From assembly GCF_000720325.1 (NCBI RefSeq), contig NZ_JOJM01000014.1, positions 74,005-138,004 of the forward strand: DNA of 64,000 bases, given 5' to 3'. Below are positions 37,281-45,035 of the stretch, one piece after another (within the stretch, counting starts at the first letter, position 1; the number at the start of each line of letters is the position of its first letter). The notes below the pieces were generated by a model. The model searched no databases, was not told where the DNA came from, and was given only the letters and a program-made list of their open reading frames with translations. The DNA comes from Streptomyces sp. NRRL B-1347. GTDB taxonomy: Bacteria > Actinomycetota > Actinomycetes > Streptomycetales > Streptomycetaceae. The translations under genes were made by a program, and so were the position numbers.

Positions 37281-37484
37281 ATGCAGGCGACCGCGTACAC
37301 GTACGACTCCGACACCCGCACCGGCAGCGTGCTGCTCGACGACGGCACTCCGGTGCCCTTCGACGCCCCGGCGTTCGACGCCGGCGGTCTGCGGCTGCTG
37401 CGTCCGGGGCAGCGGGTGCGGATCGAGGTGACCGGCGAGGGCGAGGCCCGCCGGATCACACTGGTCACGCTCCAGACGTTCTGA
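37281..37484 (+). CDS. Small cold-shock-domain-like protein
   Basis: 67 residues, ATG 14 bp after cofC. The sequence (GSVLLDDGTPVPFDAPAF ... LRPGQRVRIEVTGEGEARRITLVTLQTF) resembles a beta-rich OB fold like the cold-shock domain, but the aromatic RNA-binding motifs are mostly absent. No Shine-Dalgarno is seen, so coupling to cofC is likely. Function unknown; codon use is typical of a real gene. Confidence 0.7.
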   Translation: MQATAYTYDSDTRTGSVLLDDGTPVPFDAPAFDAGGLRLLRPGQRVRIEVTGEGEARRITLVTLQTF

Positions 37485-37530
37485 GCCGCGGCCCGGGACG
37501 TCCCGATTCGTATACGTTCACCACTGCGCA

Positions 37531-37574
37531 CGCGCCGCGGGCCGGGCTCCCCTGGGGGAGCCCGGCCCGGCGCG
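37531..37574. terminator. Strong bidirectional terminator between the cold-shock-like gene and hupS
   Basis: About 20-bp stem (CGCGCCGcGGGCCGGGCTCCCC against GGGGAGCCCGGCCCGGCGCG, shown in part) with one bulged base and a 2-nt loop, in a convergent gap. Confidence 0.88.
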
Positions 37575-37590
37575 TGAGTACCCAGTGCCC

Positions 37591-38292
37591 TCAGCGCTTG
37601 CGGGCAGTGGTCTTCTTGGCGGTGGTCTTGCGCGCCGTGGACTTCTTGGCGGGCGCCTTCTTGGCCGTGGCCTTCTTGGCGGGGGCCTTCTTCGCCGCGG
37701 CCTTCTTGGCGGTGGTGGCCTTCTTGGCCGGGGCCGCCTTCTTGGCCGTGGTGGCGGCCTTCTTCGCCGGCGCGGCCTTCTTGGCCGTGGCCGCCTTCTT
37801 GGCGGTGGTGGCCTTCTTCGCCGTGGCCTTCTTCGCCGTGGAGGCCTTCTTCGCCGCCGTGGCCTTCTTGGCGGTCGTGGTCTTCTTCGCCGTGGCCTTC
37901 TTCGCCGTGGTGGCCTTCTTGGCGGCGGCCTTCTTGACCGTCGTACGGGTGGAAGTGCCACCCGAGAGGCTGCCCTTCGGCGCCTTCTTGACCGCGACGT
38001 CGTTCTTCGGGAGCTTCTTCGAGCCGCTCACCAGGTCCTTGAAGCCCTGGCCTGCGCGGAAGCGCGGCACCGAGGTCTTCTTGACCCGCACGCGCTCCCC
38101 GGTCTGCGGGTTGCGGGCGTACCGGGCCGGGCGGTCGACCTTCTCGAACGAGCCGAAGCCGGTGACCGAAACCCGGTCGCCGCCGACGACGGCACGGACG
38201 ATGGCGTCCAGAACCGCGTCCACGGCGTCAGCGGCCTGCTGACGGCCGCCGAGCTTGTCGGCAATCGCTTCTACGAGCTGCGCCTTGTTCAC
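37591..38292 (-). CDS. hupS: HU-family nucleoid protein with Lys/Ala-rich tail (HupS)
   Basis: 233 residues; GTG start with GGGGAAGAC upstream. Residues 1-92 form a complete HU domain (MNKAQLVEAIADKLGG ... FGSFEKVDRPARYARNPQTGERV). Residues about 120-233 consist of (KKA/T)-type repeats such as AAKKATTAKKA, resembling the histone H1 tail. This is the sporulation-associated HupS of Streptomyces and related mycobacterial HupB. The tail compacts DNA and is prone to length variation. The upstream region (38300-38400) is A+T-rich and probably holds its promoter. Confidence 0.95.
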   Translation of the reverse strand: MNKAQLVEAIADKLGGRQQAADAVDAVLDAIVRAVVGGDRVSVTGFGSFEKVDRPARYARNPQTGERVRVKKTSVPRFRAGQGFKDLVSGSKKLPKNDVAVKKAPKGSLSGGTSTRTTVKKAAAKKATTAKKATAKKTTTAKKATAAKKASTAKKATAKKATTAKKAATAKKAAPAKKAATTAKKAAPAKKATTAKKAAAKKAPAKKATAKKAPAKKSTARKTTAKKTTARKR

Positions 38293-38464
38293 GTCTTCCC
38301 CTTCGGAGACATTGCCTGAAGCGAATGCGCCAGGCTTTTTCGCACGTTAGGCAGATATATACCGCAAATCAAACACGAAACGGGCTAATCACCCTTGTGC
38401 CGCAACGTTCTGGACTCTCGAGGAGTTCCTCGAAGGCCCGTTGAGGCCCGTTGAGGCTCGACGC

Positions 38465-38701
38465 TCAGTCGCCCTCGGGGATTCGGCCCTCGTCGCCCTC
38501 GTCGAGGTACGCCATCAATCGCTCCAGACGCCTTGCCGCATCGGCGAGATCGTGTTTGGCCGCGGCCGTAATGACCAGCAGCTTCCGGGTCAGCGCCATC
38601 CGTACGCCCTCCGGGACTTGCAGTGCGCGCACTCGGGAGTGCGCTTCCTTCAGCCGGTCCGCGACGAGTCCGTAGAGCTCGAGTTGGTCGTCGCGTCCCA
38701 T
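38465..38701 (-). CDS. Small conserved alpha-helical protein
   Basis: 78 residues from the ATG at 38701. Almost wholly helical: DQLELYGLVADRLKEAHSRVRALQVPEGVRMALTRKLLVITAAAKHDLADAARRLERLMAYLDEG. No catalytic motif. I recall a similar conserved hypothetical between hupS and leuD in streptomycetes. It lies 172 bp from hupS and 269 bp from leuD, with dyads upstream. Function unknown. Confidence 0.75.
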   Translation of the reverse strand: MGRDDQLELYGLVADRLKEAHSRVRALQVPEGVRMALTRKLLVITAAAKHDLADAARRLERLMAYLDEGDEGRIPEGD

Positions 38702-38741
38702 GCACCGATTGTGCCATCTGGGGCGAGTTGTCGCCTCCGCA

Positions 38742-38757
38742 GGGGGTAACTACCCCC
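38742..38757. promoter_or_regulatory. Perfect palindrome GGGGGTA-AC-TACCCCC
   Basis: A 7-2-7 perfect inverted repeat 41 bp upstream of the small gene at 38701. It could be an operator over that promoter. The arm GGGGGTA also appears in the leuD terminator stem. Role unknown. Confidence 0.4.
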
Positions 38758-38897
38758 GCTCAGCGCCTTCCTGAGGATACTCGCACCCACTGTGTGCAAG
38801 GGGATTTCCAGCCTCTTCTTCCCTACGGTTCAAGGCAGTTGAGACCACCCGTTCAGGTCATCGGGGGTCAAAGGGGACCTGGAAGAGGCCGGACACG

Positions 38898-38933
38898 GAT
38901 GTACCCCCAACCGTCCACGATTGGGGGTACATC
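38898..38933 (-). terminator. Terminator after leuD
   Basis: Perfect 13-bp stem GATGTACCCCCAA/TTGGGGGTACATC with a 10-nt loop, 37 bp beyond the leuD stop. Confidence 0.8.
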
Positions 38934-38970
38934 GGGTGGGTCGCGGCCCGCGCGGCCGCCGGCGAGGGGG

Positions 38971-39564
38971 TCAGGCCCGCGCGGTGCTCGGCTTGTGGGC
39001 GGGGCGGAGGACCTCGTAGGCCGCGATGTCCGCCTCGTTCTGGAGCGTGATGCTGATGTCGTCCAGGCCGTTGAGCAGCCGCCAGCGGGCGTTCTCGTCG
39101 AGCTCGAAGTCCGCCGTGACTCCCTGGGCGCGGACTTGGCGATCCCGCAGGTCAACGGTGATCTCGGCCTGCGGATCGGCCTCCGTCAGGGCCCACAGGG
39201 CGTCCACGGTCTCCTGCTCCAGGACCACGGTGAGCAGCCCGTTCTTGAGCGAGTTGCCCCGGAAGATGTCGGCGAAGCGGGAGGAGATGACGGTCTTGAA
39301 GCCGTAGTTCTGGAGCGCCCAGACGGCGTGCTCGCGCGAGGAGCCGGTGCCGAAGTCGGGGCCCGCGACCAGGACGGTGGCTCCCTGGCGCTCCGGCCGG
39401 TTGAGGACGAAGTCGTCGCTCTTGCGCCAGGCCTCGAAGAGCCCGTCCTCGAAGCCGTCGCGGGTGACCTTCTTCAGCCAGTGCGCGGGGATGATCTGGT
39501 CGGTGTCCACATTGCTGCGGCGCAGCGGGACGGCCCGGCCGGTGTGTGCGGTGAAGGCTTCCAT
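38971..39564 (-). CDS. leuD: 3-isopropylmalate dehydratase small subunit
   Basis: 197 residues from the ATG at 39564. It has the aconitase swivel domain: [43 protein letters not shown], and [15 protein letters not shown]. With LeuC it isomerises 2- to 3-isopropylmalate in leucine synthesis. Six bases separate it from leuC. Confidence 0.97.
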   Translation of the reverse strand: MEAFTAHTGRAVPLRRSNVDTDQIIPAHWLKKVTRDGFEDGLFEAWRKSDDFVLNRPERQGATVLVAGPDFGTGSSREHAVWALQNYGFKTVISSRFADIFRGNSLKNGLLTVVLEQETVDALWALTEADPQAEITVDLRDRQVRAQGVTADFELDENARWRLLNGLDDISITLQNEADIAAYEVLRPAHKPSTARA

Positions 39565-39570
39565 GGCTGA

Positions 39571-40995
39571 TCAGACTCCGGCGGTCGCGGGGGCGTCGGT
39601 GAGGTCGGCGGGCGCGGCCAGACGGCCGGTCACCGCGGTGGCGGCGGCCACCTGGGGCGACACCAGGTGGGTGCGGCCGCCCTTGCCCTGCCTGCCCTCG
39701 AAGTTGCGGTTGGAGGTGGAGGCGGAGCGCTCGCCGGGCGCGAGCTGGTCGGGGTTCATGCCCAGGCACATCGAGCAGCCCGCGTGCCGCCATTCGGCGC
39801 CGGCCGCGGTGAACACCTTGTCCAGACCCTCCTCGACGGCCTGGAGGGCGACCCGCACCGAGCCGGGCACGACCAGCATCCGTACGCCGTCGGCGACTTT
39901 GCGCCCCTCGATCACGGCGGCCGCCGAGCGCAGGTCCTCGATGCGGCCGTTGGTGCAGGAGCCTACGAAGACGGTGTCGACCTTGATGTCGCGCAGCCGC
40001 TGCCCCGCGCTCAACCCCATGTACTCCAGGGCCTTTTCGGCCGCGAGGCGCTCCGAAGCGTCCTCGTACGAAGCCGGGTCGGGGACGCTCGCGGACAGGG
40101 GCAGGCCCTGGCCCGGGTTGGTGCCCCAGGTGACGAACGGCGACAGGGAGGCGGCGTCGATGTAGACCTCGGCGTCGAAGACGGCGTCGTCGTCGGTCCG
40201 CAGCGTCTTCCAGTACGCCACGGCGGCGTCCCAGTCCTCGCCCTGCGGGGCGTGGTCGCGGCCCTGGATGTAGGCGAAGGTCGTCTCGTCCGGGGCGATC
40301 ATCCCGGCGCGGGCGCCCGCCTCGATGGACATGTTGCAGATGGTCATGCGGGCTTCCATCGACAGCTTCTCGATGGCCGGGCCGCGGTACTCGATGACGT
40401 AGCCCTGGCCGCCGCCGGTGCCGATCTTCGCGATGATGGCGAGGATGAGGTCCTTGGCCGTGACGCCGTCGGGCAGTTCGCCGTCGATGGTGATGGCCAT
40501 GGTCTTGGGGCGCGCCATCGGCAGGGTCTGGGTGGCGAGCACGTGCTCGACCTGGGAGGTGCCGATGCCGAACGCGAGGGCGCCGAACGCGCCGTGCGTG
40601 GAGGTGTGGGAGTCGCCGCAGACCACGGTCGTGCCCGGCTGGGTCAGGCCCAGCTGCGGCCCCACCACGTGGACGACGCCCTGCTCGACGTCGCCCAGCG
40701 GGTGCAGGCGCACGCCGAACTCGGCGCAGTTCTTGCGCAGCGTCTCCAGCTGGGCGCGCGAGACCGGGTCCGCGATGGGCTTGTCGATGTCGAGGGTGGG
40801 GGTGTTGTGGTCCTCGGTCGCGATGGTCAGATCGAGCCGCCGCACCTCGCGGCCCGCCTGCCGGAGGCCGTCGAACGCCTGCGGGCTGGTCACCTCGTGC
40901 AGCAGGTGCAGATCGATGAAGAGGAGGTCGGGCTCGCCTTCGGCGCGCCGGACGACGTGGTCGTCCCAGACCTTCTCCGCGAGTGTCCTACCCAT
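39571..40995 (-). CDS. leuC: 3-isopropylmalate dehydratase large subunit
   Basis: 474 residues from the ATG at 40995, with GGAGGG 6 bp upstream. The [4Fe-4S] ligands are Cys in [10 protein letters not shown] and the two in [28 protein letters not shown] and [13 protein letters not shown] are conserved. First gene of leuCD, divergent from ndgR. In S. coelicolor NdgR is known to activate leuCD, and a dyad at 41150-41170 lies between the two genes. Confidence 0.97.
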   Translation of the reverse strand: MGRTLAEKVWDDHVVRRAEGEPDLLFIDLHLLHEVTSPQAFDGLRQAGREVRRLDLTIATEDHNTPTLDIDKPIADPVSRAQLETLRKNCAEFGVRLHPLGDVEQGVVHVVGPQLGLTQPGTTVVCGDSHTSTHGAFGALAFGIGTSQVEHVLATQTLPMARPKTMAITIDGELPDGVTAKDLILAIIAKIGTGGGQGYVIEYRGPAIEKLSMEARMTICNMSIEAGARAGMIAPDETTFAYIQGRDHAPQGEDWDAAVAYWKTLRTDDDAVFDAEVYIDAASLSPFVTWGTNPGQGLPLSASVPDPASYEDASERLAAEKALEYMGLSAGQRLRDIKVDTVFVGSCTNGRIEDLRSAAAVIEGRKVADGVRMLVVPGSVRVALQAVEEGLDKVFTAAGAEWRHAGCSMCLGMNPDQLAPGERSASTSNRNFEGRQGKGGRTHLVSPQVAAATAVTGRLAAPADLTDAPATAGV

Positions 40996-41149
40996 CGCTT
41001 TCCCTCCGACCGGCGTCGCGCACCGGCCCAACTAGAGAATGAGTCCGCGGACGCCGGCCCCCTCATCACGCATGCCGGACGTCCGTCGCGTATCCGTTGG
41101 TCGGCGGATCGCTCCTCCAGGGTGGCGGGTTCCTGGGAATTTTGAACTT

Positions 41150-41170
41150 GCGTTTCACAGAGTGAGACGC
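41150..41170. promoter_or_regulatory. NdgR operator candidate between leuC and ndgR
   Basis: Inverted arms GCGTTTCAC and GTGAGACGC with a 3-nt AGA spacer (8 of 9 bases symmetric), immediately upstream of ndgR (ATG at 41183). It is well placed for autoregulation and control of leuC. The assignment to NdgR is inference from position. Confidence 0.55.
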
Positions 41171-41182
41171 GAGTATCGTTTC

Positions 41183-41899
41183 ATGGACAACTCTAGCGGC
41201 GTAGGCGTTCTGGACAAGGCGGCCCTTGTCCTGAGCGCCCTGGAGTCCGGTCCGGCCACCCTCGCGGGTCTGGTCGCGGCCACCGGGCTCGCACGACCCA
41301 CGGCGCACCGGCTCGCCGTGGCCTTGGAACACCACCGGATGGTGGCGCGGGACATGCAGGGCAGGTTCATCCTCGGCCCGCGCCTGGCCGAGCTGGCCGC
41401 GGCGGCGGGCGAGGACCGGCTGCTCGCCACGGCGGGCCCGGTGCTCACGCATCTGCGCGACGTCACGGGCGAGAGCGCCCAGCTGTACCGCCGCCAGGGC
41501 GACATGCGCATCTGCGTGGCGGCGGCCGAGCGCCTCTCCGGCCTCAGGGACACCGTCCCGGTCGGCTCGACGCTCACCATGAAGGCGGGCTCGTCCGCGC
41601 AGATCCTGATGGCCTGGGAGGAGCCGGAGCGGCTGCACCGGGGCCTGCAGGGCGCGCGGTTCACGGCGACGGCCCTGTCCGGGGTGCGCCGCAGGGGCTG
41701 GGCCCAGTCGATCGGCGAGCGGGAGCCGGGCGTCGCCTCGGTGTCCGCGCCGGTGCGCGGCCCGTCGAACCGCGTGGTGGCCGCGGTCTCCGTCTCGGGG
41801 CCGATCGAGCGCCTGACCCGCCACCCGGGCCGCATGCACGCCCAGGCCGTCATCGACGCGGCCGGCCGCCTCTCCGAGGCCCTGCGCCGACCCAACTGA
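41183..41899 (+). CDS. ndgR: IclR-family regulator NdgR
   Basis: 238 residues from the ATG at 41183 (MDNSSGVGVLDKAALVLSALESG). The N-terminal winged helix TLAGLVAATGLARPTAHRLAVALEHHRMV is followed by an IclR effector domain with SAQLYRRQGDMRICVAAAE, VPVGSTLTMKAGSSAQILMAWEE and GEREPGVASVSAPVRG. NdgR controls leucine, methionine and other amino-acid genes and influences antibiotic production in S. coelicolor. It is divergent from leuC and followed by a strong terminator. The AreB name is used for the orthologue in some species. Confidence 0.94.
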   Translation: MDNSSGVGVLDKAALVLSALESGPATLAGLVAATGLARPTAHRLAVALEHHRMVARDMQGRFILGPRLAELAAAAGEDRLLATAGPVLTHLRDVTGESAQLYRRQGDMRICVAAAERLSGLRDTVPVGSTLTMKAGSSAQILMAWEEPERLHRGLQGARFTATALSGVRRRGWAQSIGEREPGVASVSAPVRGPSNRVVAAVSVSGPIERLTRHPGRMHAQAVIDAAGRLSEALRRPN

Positions 41900-41965
41900 G
41901 CCGCGCCGGACCGTCACGGGCGACGGACGGCACGCACCACAGCACCACGCACGCCCCGCACCACG

Positions 41966-42012
41966 AAAGGGAGCGGGCCCGCCTCAACGCCGCGGCGGGC
42001 CCGCTCCCTTTT
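41966..42012 (+). terminator. Strong terminator after ndgR
   Basis: Perfect 18-bp stem AAAGGGAGCGGGCCCGCC/GGCGGGCCCGCTCCCTTT with a 10-nt loop and a TTTT end, 66 bp past the ndgR stop. Confidence 0.92.
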
Positions 42013-42013
42013 C

Positions 42014-42103
42014 GGTTCGAGGACGGCTTTCGGTTCCAGGACGACCTTGAGCTCCAGGACGGCCTTCAGTTCCAGGTCGGCCTTCAGCTCCAGGAAGGCT
42101 TCC
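42014..42103. repeat. 18-bp tandem repeat array (five copies)
   Basis: Five consecutive 18-bp units starting at 42014, 42032, 42050, 42068 and 42086, consensus AGYTCCAGGACGGCCTTC, with a degenerate sixth copy to about 42120. It occupies the gap between the ndgR terminator and the DUF4188 stop. In one minus-strand frame it would read as LELKAV hexapeptides, but no start is linked to that frame. Confidence 0.75.
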
Positions 42104-42136
42104 GGGCTCCGGGACTTCCCCGCTCCGAAACGCCCT

Positions 42137-42691
42137 TCAGGACGACGCCCCCGGGACCTCCGCCTCGGCCGCCGCCGCGGCCGCGTCCGCGCGGCCCGAC
42201 CGGTACGCGAGGCGGTCCTTCGCCCGCCGCCCGCGCCGCTCCACCGGCACCTGTCCGTGCGCCGCCGCGAGGCCGAAGGCGGGCATGTCCATATAGATCG
42301 CCTCGTACGCCCCCTCCGGCACGACGTACGCCTCGTGCCACAGGCCCACGTGCTGACGCACCTTCCCCGCCCGCTCCTTGCGGTTGGCGATCGCCCATGC
42401 CTTGTGGTGGAACATCTCCGGCGAGTGCGCGTACGCGTACAGCTTCTCCTTCGACTCCCAGTACTGGACGACGTAGTACGTCCGGGGCGACGCGGTGAGC
42501 AGGACGTGCCGCAGCAGCCCGCGGCTCTTGTCCCGGCCCAGCTCGCGCAGCATGCGGACCATCGCGAGGAACACCGGCACCCAGTGGTGCACGGCCCAGA
42601 AGCGGTTGACGCGCATGCCGATCAGGAGCACGACCACCTCTCCCTCGGCGTCGGCGGTGGTGCGTCCCGCGATGACGGACCTGCCCGGCAT
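42137..42691 (-). CDS. DUF4188-family protein
   Basis: 184 residues from the ATG at 42691, with AGGAGG 6 bp upstream. VVVLLIGMRVNRFWAVHHWVPVFLAMVRMLRELG and YYVVQYWESKEKLYAYAHSPEMFHHKAWA match DUF4188, a dimeric alpha-beta-barrel-like family related to heme-degrading/antibiotic monooxygenase folds. Catalysis is unproven. The C-terminus is Arg- then Ala-rich. It is divergent from a MerR-family gene, which probably regulates it, and is followed by an 18-bp repeat array. Confidence 0.82.
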   Translation of the reverse strand: MPGRSVIAGRTTADAEGEVVVLLIGMRVNRFWAVHHWVPVFLAMVRMLRELGRDKSRGLLRHVLLTASPRTYYVVQYWESKEKLYAYAHSPEMFHHKAWAIANRKERAGKVRQHVGLWHEAYVVPEGAYEAIYMDMPAFGLAAAHGQVPVERRGRRAKDRLAYRSGRADAAAAAAEAEVPGASS

Positions 42692-42730
42692 GACTTCCTC
42701 CTGACGCACGACGACTCATTGGCGAGCGGC

Positions 42731-42759
42731 ACTATCCGACCGGCTCATGCTTGGATAGT
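42731..42759. promoter_or_regulatory. Dyad ACTATCC-N15-GGATAGT between DUF4188 and merR-type genes
   Basis: Perfect 7-bp inverted repeat separated by 15 bp in the 95-bp divergent gap. GATAGT on each strand could serve as the two -10 hexamers, giving back-to-back promoters. Placement fits MerR-type control. Confidence 0.45.
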
Positions 42760-42786
42760 TCCACTACCCGATGGGAGGCGCAAGGG

Positions 42787-43431
42787 ATGCGGCTGGCCGA
42801 GTTGAGCGAGCGCAGCGGTGTGTCCACCGCGACGATCAAGTACTACCTGCGCGAGGGCCTGTTGCCGCCCGGCCGTCAGGTCAACGCGACGACGGCCGAG
42901 TACGACGACGGCCATCTGCGCAGGCTGCGTCTGGTGCGGGCGCTCATCCAGGTGGGCCGGGTGCCGGTGGCGACCGCCAGGGAGGTGCTCGGGCACGTCG
43001 ACGACGAGTCGCTCGGGCGCACGATCCGCATGGGGGCGGCCCTGTGGGCGCTGCCACAGGGCCCGGAGCCGGACGAGGCCGACCCCGCCGTGGCCGGCGC
43101 GCGCGCCGAGGTGGACCTGCTGCTCCAGCGCCTGGGCTGGGAGACCTCACGGGAGCTGGCCGAGCTCTCTCCCGTGCACCGCTCCCTGGTCGCGGCGGTG
43201 GCGACGCTGAACCGGCTCGGCTACGGCTGGGACGCCGAACGCATGGCGCCGTACGCGGAGTTGATGCACGCGACGGCGAAGCTGGATCTCGACTTCCTGG
43301 AGACGCACGCCTCGGAGGCGGAGCGGGTCGAGACGGCGGTGGCGGCGGCGGTCCTGTGCGAGCCGGTGCTGCGCGCGCTGCACCGGCTTGCGCAGGAGGA
43401 GGAGTCGGCGCGGCGGTACGGCATCGAGTAG
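42787..43431 (+). CDS. MerR-family transcriptional regulator
   Basis: 214 residues from the ATG at 42787 (MRLAELSERSGVSTATIKYYLREGLLPPGRQVNAT). The winged helix and wing residues EYDDGHLRRLRLVRALIQVGRVPVATAREVLGHV are typical. The C-terminal 130 residues are helical (DEADPAVAGARAEVDLLLQRLG ...) and form a variable effector domain without a metal-binding Cys cluster, so a metal sensor is unlikely. Divergent from the DUF4188 gene, the likely target. Confidence 0.9.
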   Translation: MRLAELSERSGVSTATIKYYLREGLLPPGRQVNATTAEYDDGHLRRLRLVRALIQVGRVPVATAREVLGHVDDESLGRTIRMGAALWALPQGPEPDEADPAVAGARAEVDLLLQRLGWETSRELAELSPVHRSLVAAVATLNRLGYGWDAERMAPYAELMHATAKLDLDFLETHASEAERVETAVAAAVLCEPVLRALHRLAQEEESARRYGIE

Positions 43432-43537
43432 GCGGGGCGGGCGACGCCCGGCGTTCGCCGCCGGGCTTCCGCGAGCGGCCGCTGTGAGCCGTCTCTCCCG
43501 GCTCGGCTCGCGGTCCGGCGCACGTGGCCCGGGAACG

Positions 43538-43571
43538 CCGAAGGGCCTCCACCGTGGTGGAGGCCCTTCGG
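43538..43571. terminator. Bidirectional terminator between the MerR gene and the tRNA cluster
   Basis: Perfect 16-bp stem CCGAAGGGCCTCCACC/GGTGGAGGCCCTTCGG with a 2-nt loop (longer in practice). It ends 7 bp from the 3' end of the last tRNA of the minus-strand cluster and follows the MerR gene on the plus strand. Confidence 0.88.
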
Positions 43572-43577
43572 TCTCTG

Positions 43578-43650
43578 TACCCCCGACCGGATTCGAACCG
43601 GCGCTACCGCCTTGAGAGGGCGGCGTGCTAGGCCGCTACACAACGGGGGC
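43578..43650 (-). tRNA. tRNA-Glu(CTC), copy 1
   Basis: 73 nt on the minus strand from 43650 to 43578: GCCCCCG acceptor start, D arm, anticodon loop CTCTCAA (anticodon CTC) on a CCGCC/GGCGG stem, T loop GGTTCGAATCC. CCA is not encoded. Last in the cluster. Confidence 0.96.
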
Positions 43651-43672
43651 TAGCTGGTACTGCCGTACTGCG

Positions 43673-43744
43673 CTGGGCTACCAGGACTCGAACCTAGAAC
43701 AAAGGAACCAGAAACCTTCGTGTTGCCAATTACACCATAGCCCA
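43673..43744 (-). tRNA. tRNA-Gln(CTG), copy 1
   Basis: 72 nt; acceptor TGGGCTA/TAGCCCA, discriminator G, anticodon loop TTCTGGT (anticodon CTG), T loop GGTTCGAGTCC. The anticodon stem AAGGT/TCCTT leaves a U.U mismatch next to the loop (31.39), whereas the other Gln copy pairs fully. Confidence 0.94.
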
Positions 43745-43768
43745 TGGGTGGTCTAGACCAGACCACAG

Positions 43769-43841
43769 TACCCCCGACCGGATTCGAACCGGCGCTACCG
43801 CCTTGAGAGGGCGGCGTGCTAGGCCGCTACACAACGGGGGC
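43769..43841 (-). tRNA. tRNA-Glu(CTC), copy 2
   Basis: 73 nt, identical to the copy at 43578-43650. Anticodon CTC. Confidence 0.96.
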
Positions 43842-43903
43842 CCTAGCGATCCTGCATCGAGGTCAGGGGGAGCTACCCTCACTGTCCTCGCGGGAAGGAT
43901 CTG

Positions 43904-43976
43904 TACCCCCGACCGGATTCGAACCGGCGCTACTGCCTTGAGAGGGCAGCGTGCTAGGCCGCTACACAACGGGGGC
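43904..43976 (-). tRNA. tRNA-Glu(CTC), copy 3
   Basis: 73 nt; differs from the other two Glu genes by a compensatory pair in the anticodon stem (CTGCC/GGCAG instead of CCGCC/GGCGG). Anticodon CTC. Confidence 0.96.
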
Positions 43977-43997
43977 TTTGCAGATGAGCTCTGCGAG

Positions 43998-44069
43998 CTG
44001 GCCTACCTGGACTCGAACCAAGACTAACTGAACCAGAATCAGTCGTGCTGCCAATTACACCATAGGCCA
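43998..44069 (-). tRNA. tRNA-Gln(CTG), copy 2
   Basis: 72 nt; acceptor TGGCCTA/TAGGCCA, discriminator G, anticodon stem ACTGA/TCAGT fully paired, loop TTCTGGT (anticodon CTG). First gene of the minus-strand tRNA cluster. Confidence 0.95.
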
Positions 44070-44156
44070 CTGGAACGCAACCCCCGGGAGGGGTTCTGTT
44101 CCTGTTGCGCTTTCCTGCCGGACCTTTCGGCCCTCTCGGGCGGCGCAGGAAGAACA

Positions 44157-44918
44157 TTACCCGAAGGTGGACGGCGCTCCAAAACGGGTATCCGAGCGCA
44201 GCAGCGCGGGGAGCTCCGTGAGGCTCGTGATGCGGTGGATGCCCGACGGGCCGTCCCCCCGCCCGCCGTTGCGGTCCAGCCAGATGCCGAGCAGGCCCGC
44301 GTCCCGGGCGCCGCGCGCGTCGATCTCCGGTTCGTCGCCGACGTACGCGATCTCCCCCGGGGCCAGGGCGAGGGCCTCGCACACCGCCTGGAAGGCCTCC
44401 GGGGCGGGTTTGGCGACGCCCAGGTCGGCGGCGCACAGGACGGTCTCGAAGCGGTCGCGCAGGCCCAGCGTGCTGAGCTTGTACTCCTGCACGGAGAGCG
44501 CCGAGTTGGAAAGGACCGCGTGGCGGTAGTCCCGGGCGAGGGCGTCCAGGGTGGGCACGGTGTCCGGGAAGAGGGCCCAGGCGGCCTCGTAGTGGCCCAG
44601 GTAGCGGCCGAACCAGGCGTCGGCCTCCGCGTCGTCGAGGGCGGCGCCGAGGAACTCGCGCACGCGGTCCCTGCGCTGCGCGTAGTACTCCACCTCGCCG
44701 GCGCCGAAGCGGGCCCAGTGCCGGTCCGTGACCTCGCGCCACAGGGCCAGGGCGCGATCGGCGCTGTCGTACCGGGCGAGGAGGCCCTCGGCGGCGAGGT
44801 GGGCCCGCATGCCCGCGAGATCGGCGGAGGCGTAGTCGAAGAGGGTGTCGTCGACGTCCCAGACGACGGCCTTGACGGGTCCTGCGGCGCGCTGCGGCCC
44901 GAGGGCGTTGATCGGCAT
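44157..44918 (-). CDS. HAD-superfamily hydrolase
   Basis: 253 residues from the ATG at 44918 (MPINALGPQRAAGPVKAVVWDVDDTLFDY). Motif I is DVDDTLFDY, motif II LSNSALS, the lysine is in LGVAKPAPEAF, and motif IV is YVGDEPEIDARGARDAG. A helical cap lies between motifs I and II. Members remove phosphate from small metabolites; the substrate is unknown. It lies between gltX and the tRNA cluster on the same strand, separated from gltX by a terminator. Confidence 0.9.
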   Translation of the reverse strand: MPINALGPQRAAGPVKAVVWDVDDTLFDYASADLAGMRAHLAAEGLLARYDSADRALALWREVTDRHWARFGAGEVEYYAQRRDRVREFLGAALDDAEADAWFGRYLGHYEAAWALFPDTVPTLDALARDYRHAVLSNSALSVQEYKLSTLGLRDRFETVLCAADLGVAKPAPEAFQAVCEALALAPGEIAYVGDEPEIDARGARDAGLLGIWLDRNGGRGDGPSGIHRITSLTELPALLRSDTRFGAPSTFG

Positions 44919-44934
44919 GTTCCGAACGTACGCG

Positions 44935-44971
44935 AAAGGGCCCGGGAGCCGTGATGGCTTCCGGGCCCTTT
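44935..44971 (-). terminator. Terminator after gltX
   Basis: 16-bp stem AAAGGGCCCGGGAGCC/GGCTTCCGGGCCCTTT (one G.T pair) with a 5-nt loop between the gltX stop and the HAD start. Confidence 0.88.
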
Positions 44972-45035
44972 CACAGGGACCGTACGGGCCGTGCGCGCGG
45001 GGCGGTGTGCGCCGCACGCGCGCCGGTGCGCCGCG

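Noticed and set aside
40996..41182. Leucine attenuator/leader peptide before leuC
   Set aside because: No short ORF with a run of leucine codons and no competing hairpins were seen; a protein operator is more likely.
43578..44069. tRNA cluster as an integration site of a mobile element
   Set aside because: No integrase, excisionase or partial tRNA repeat lies nearby; the repeated sequences are complete tRNA genes.
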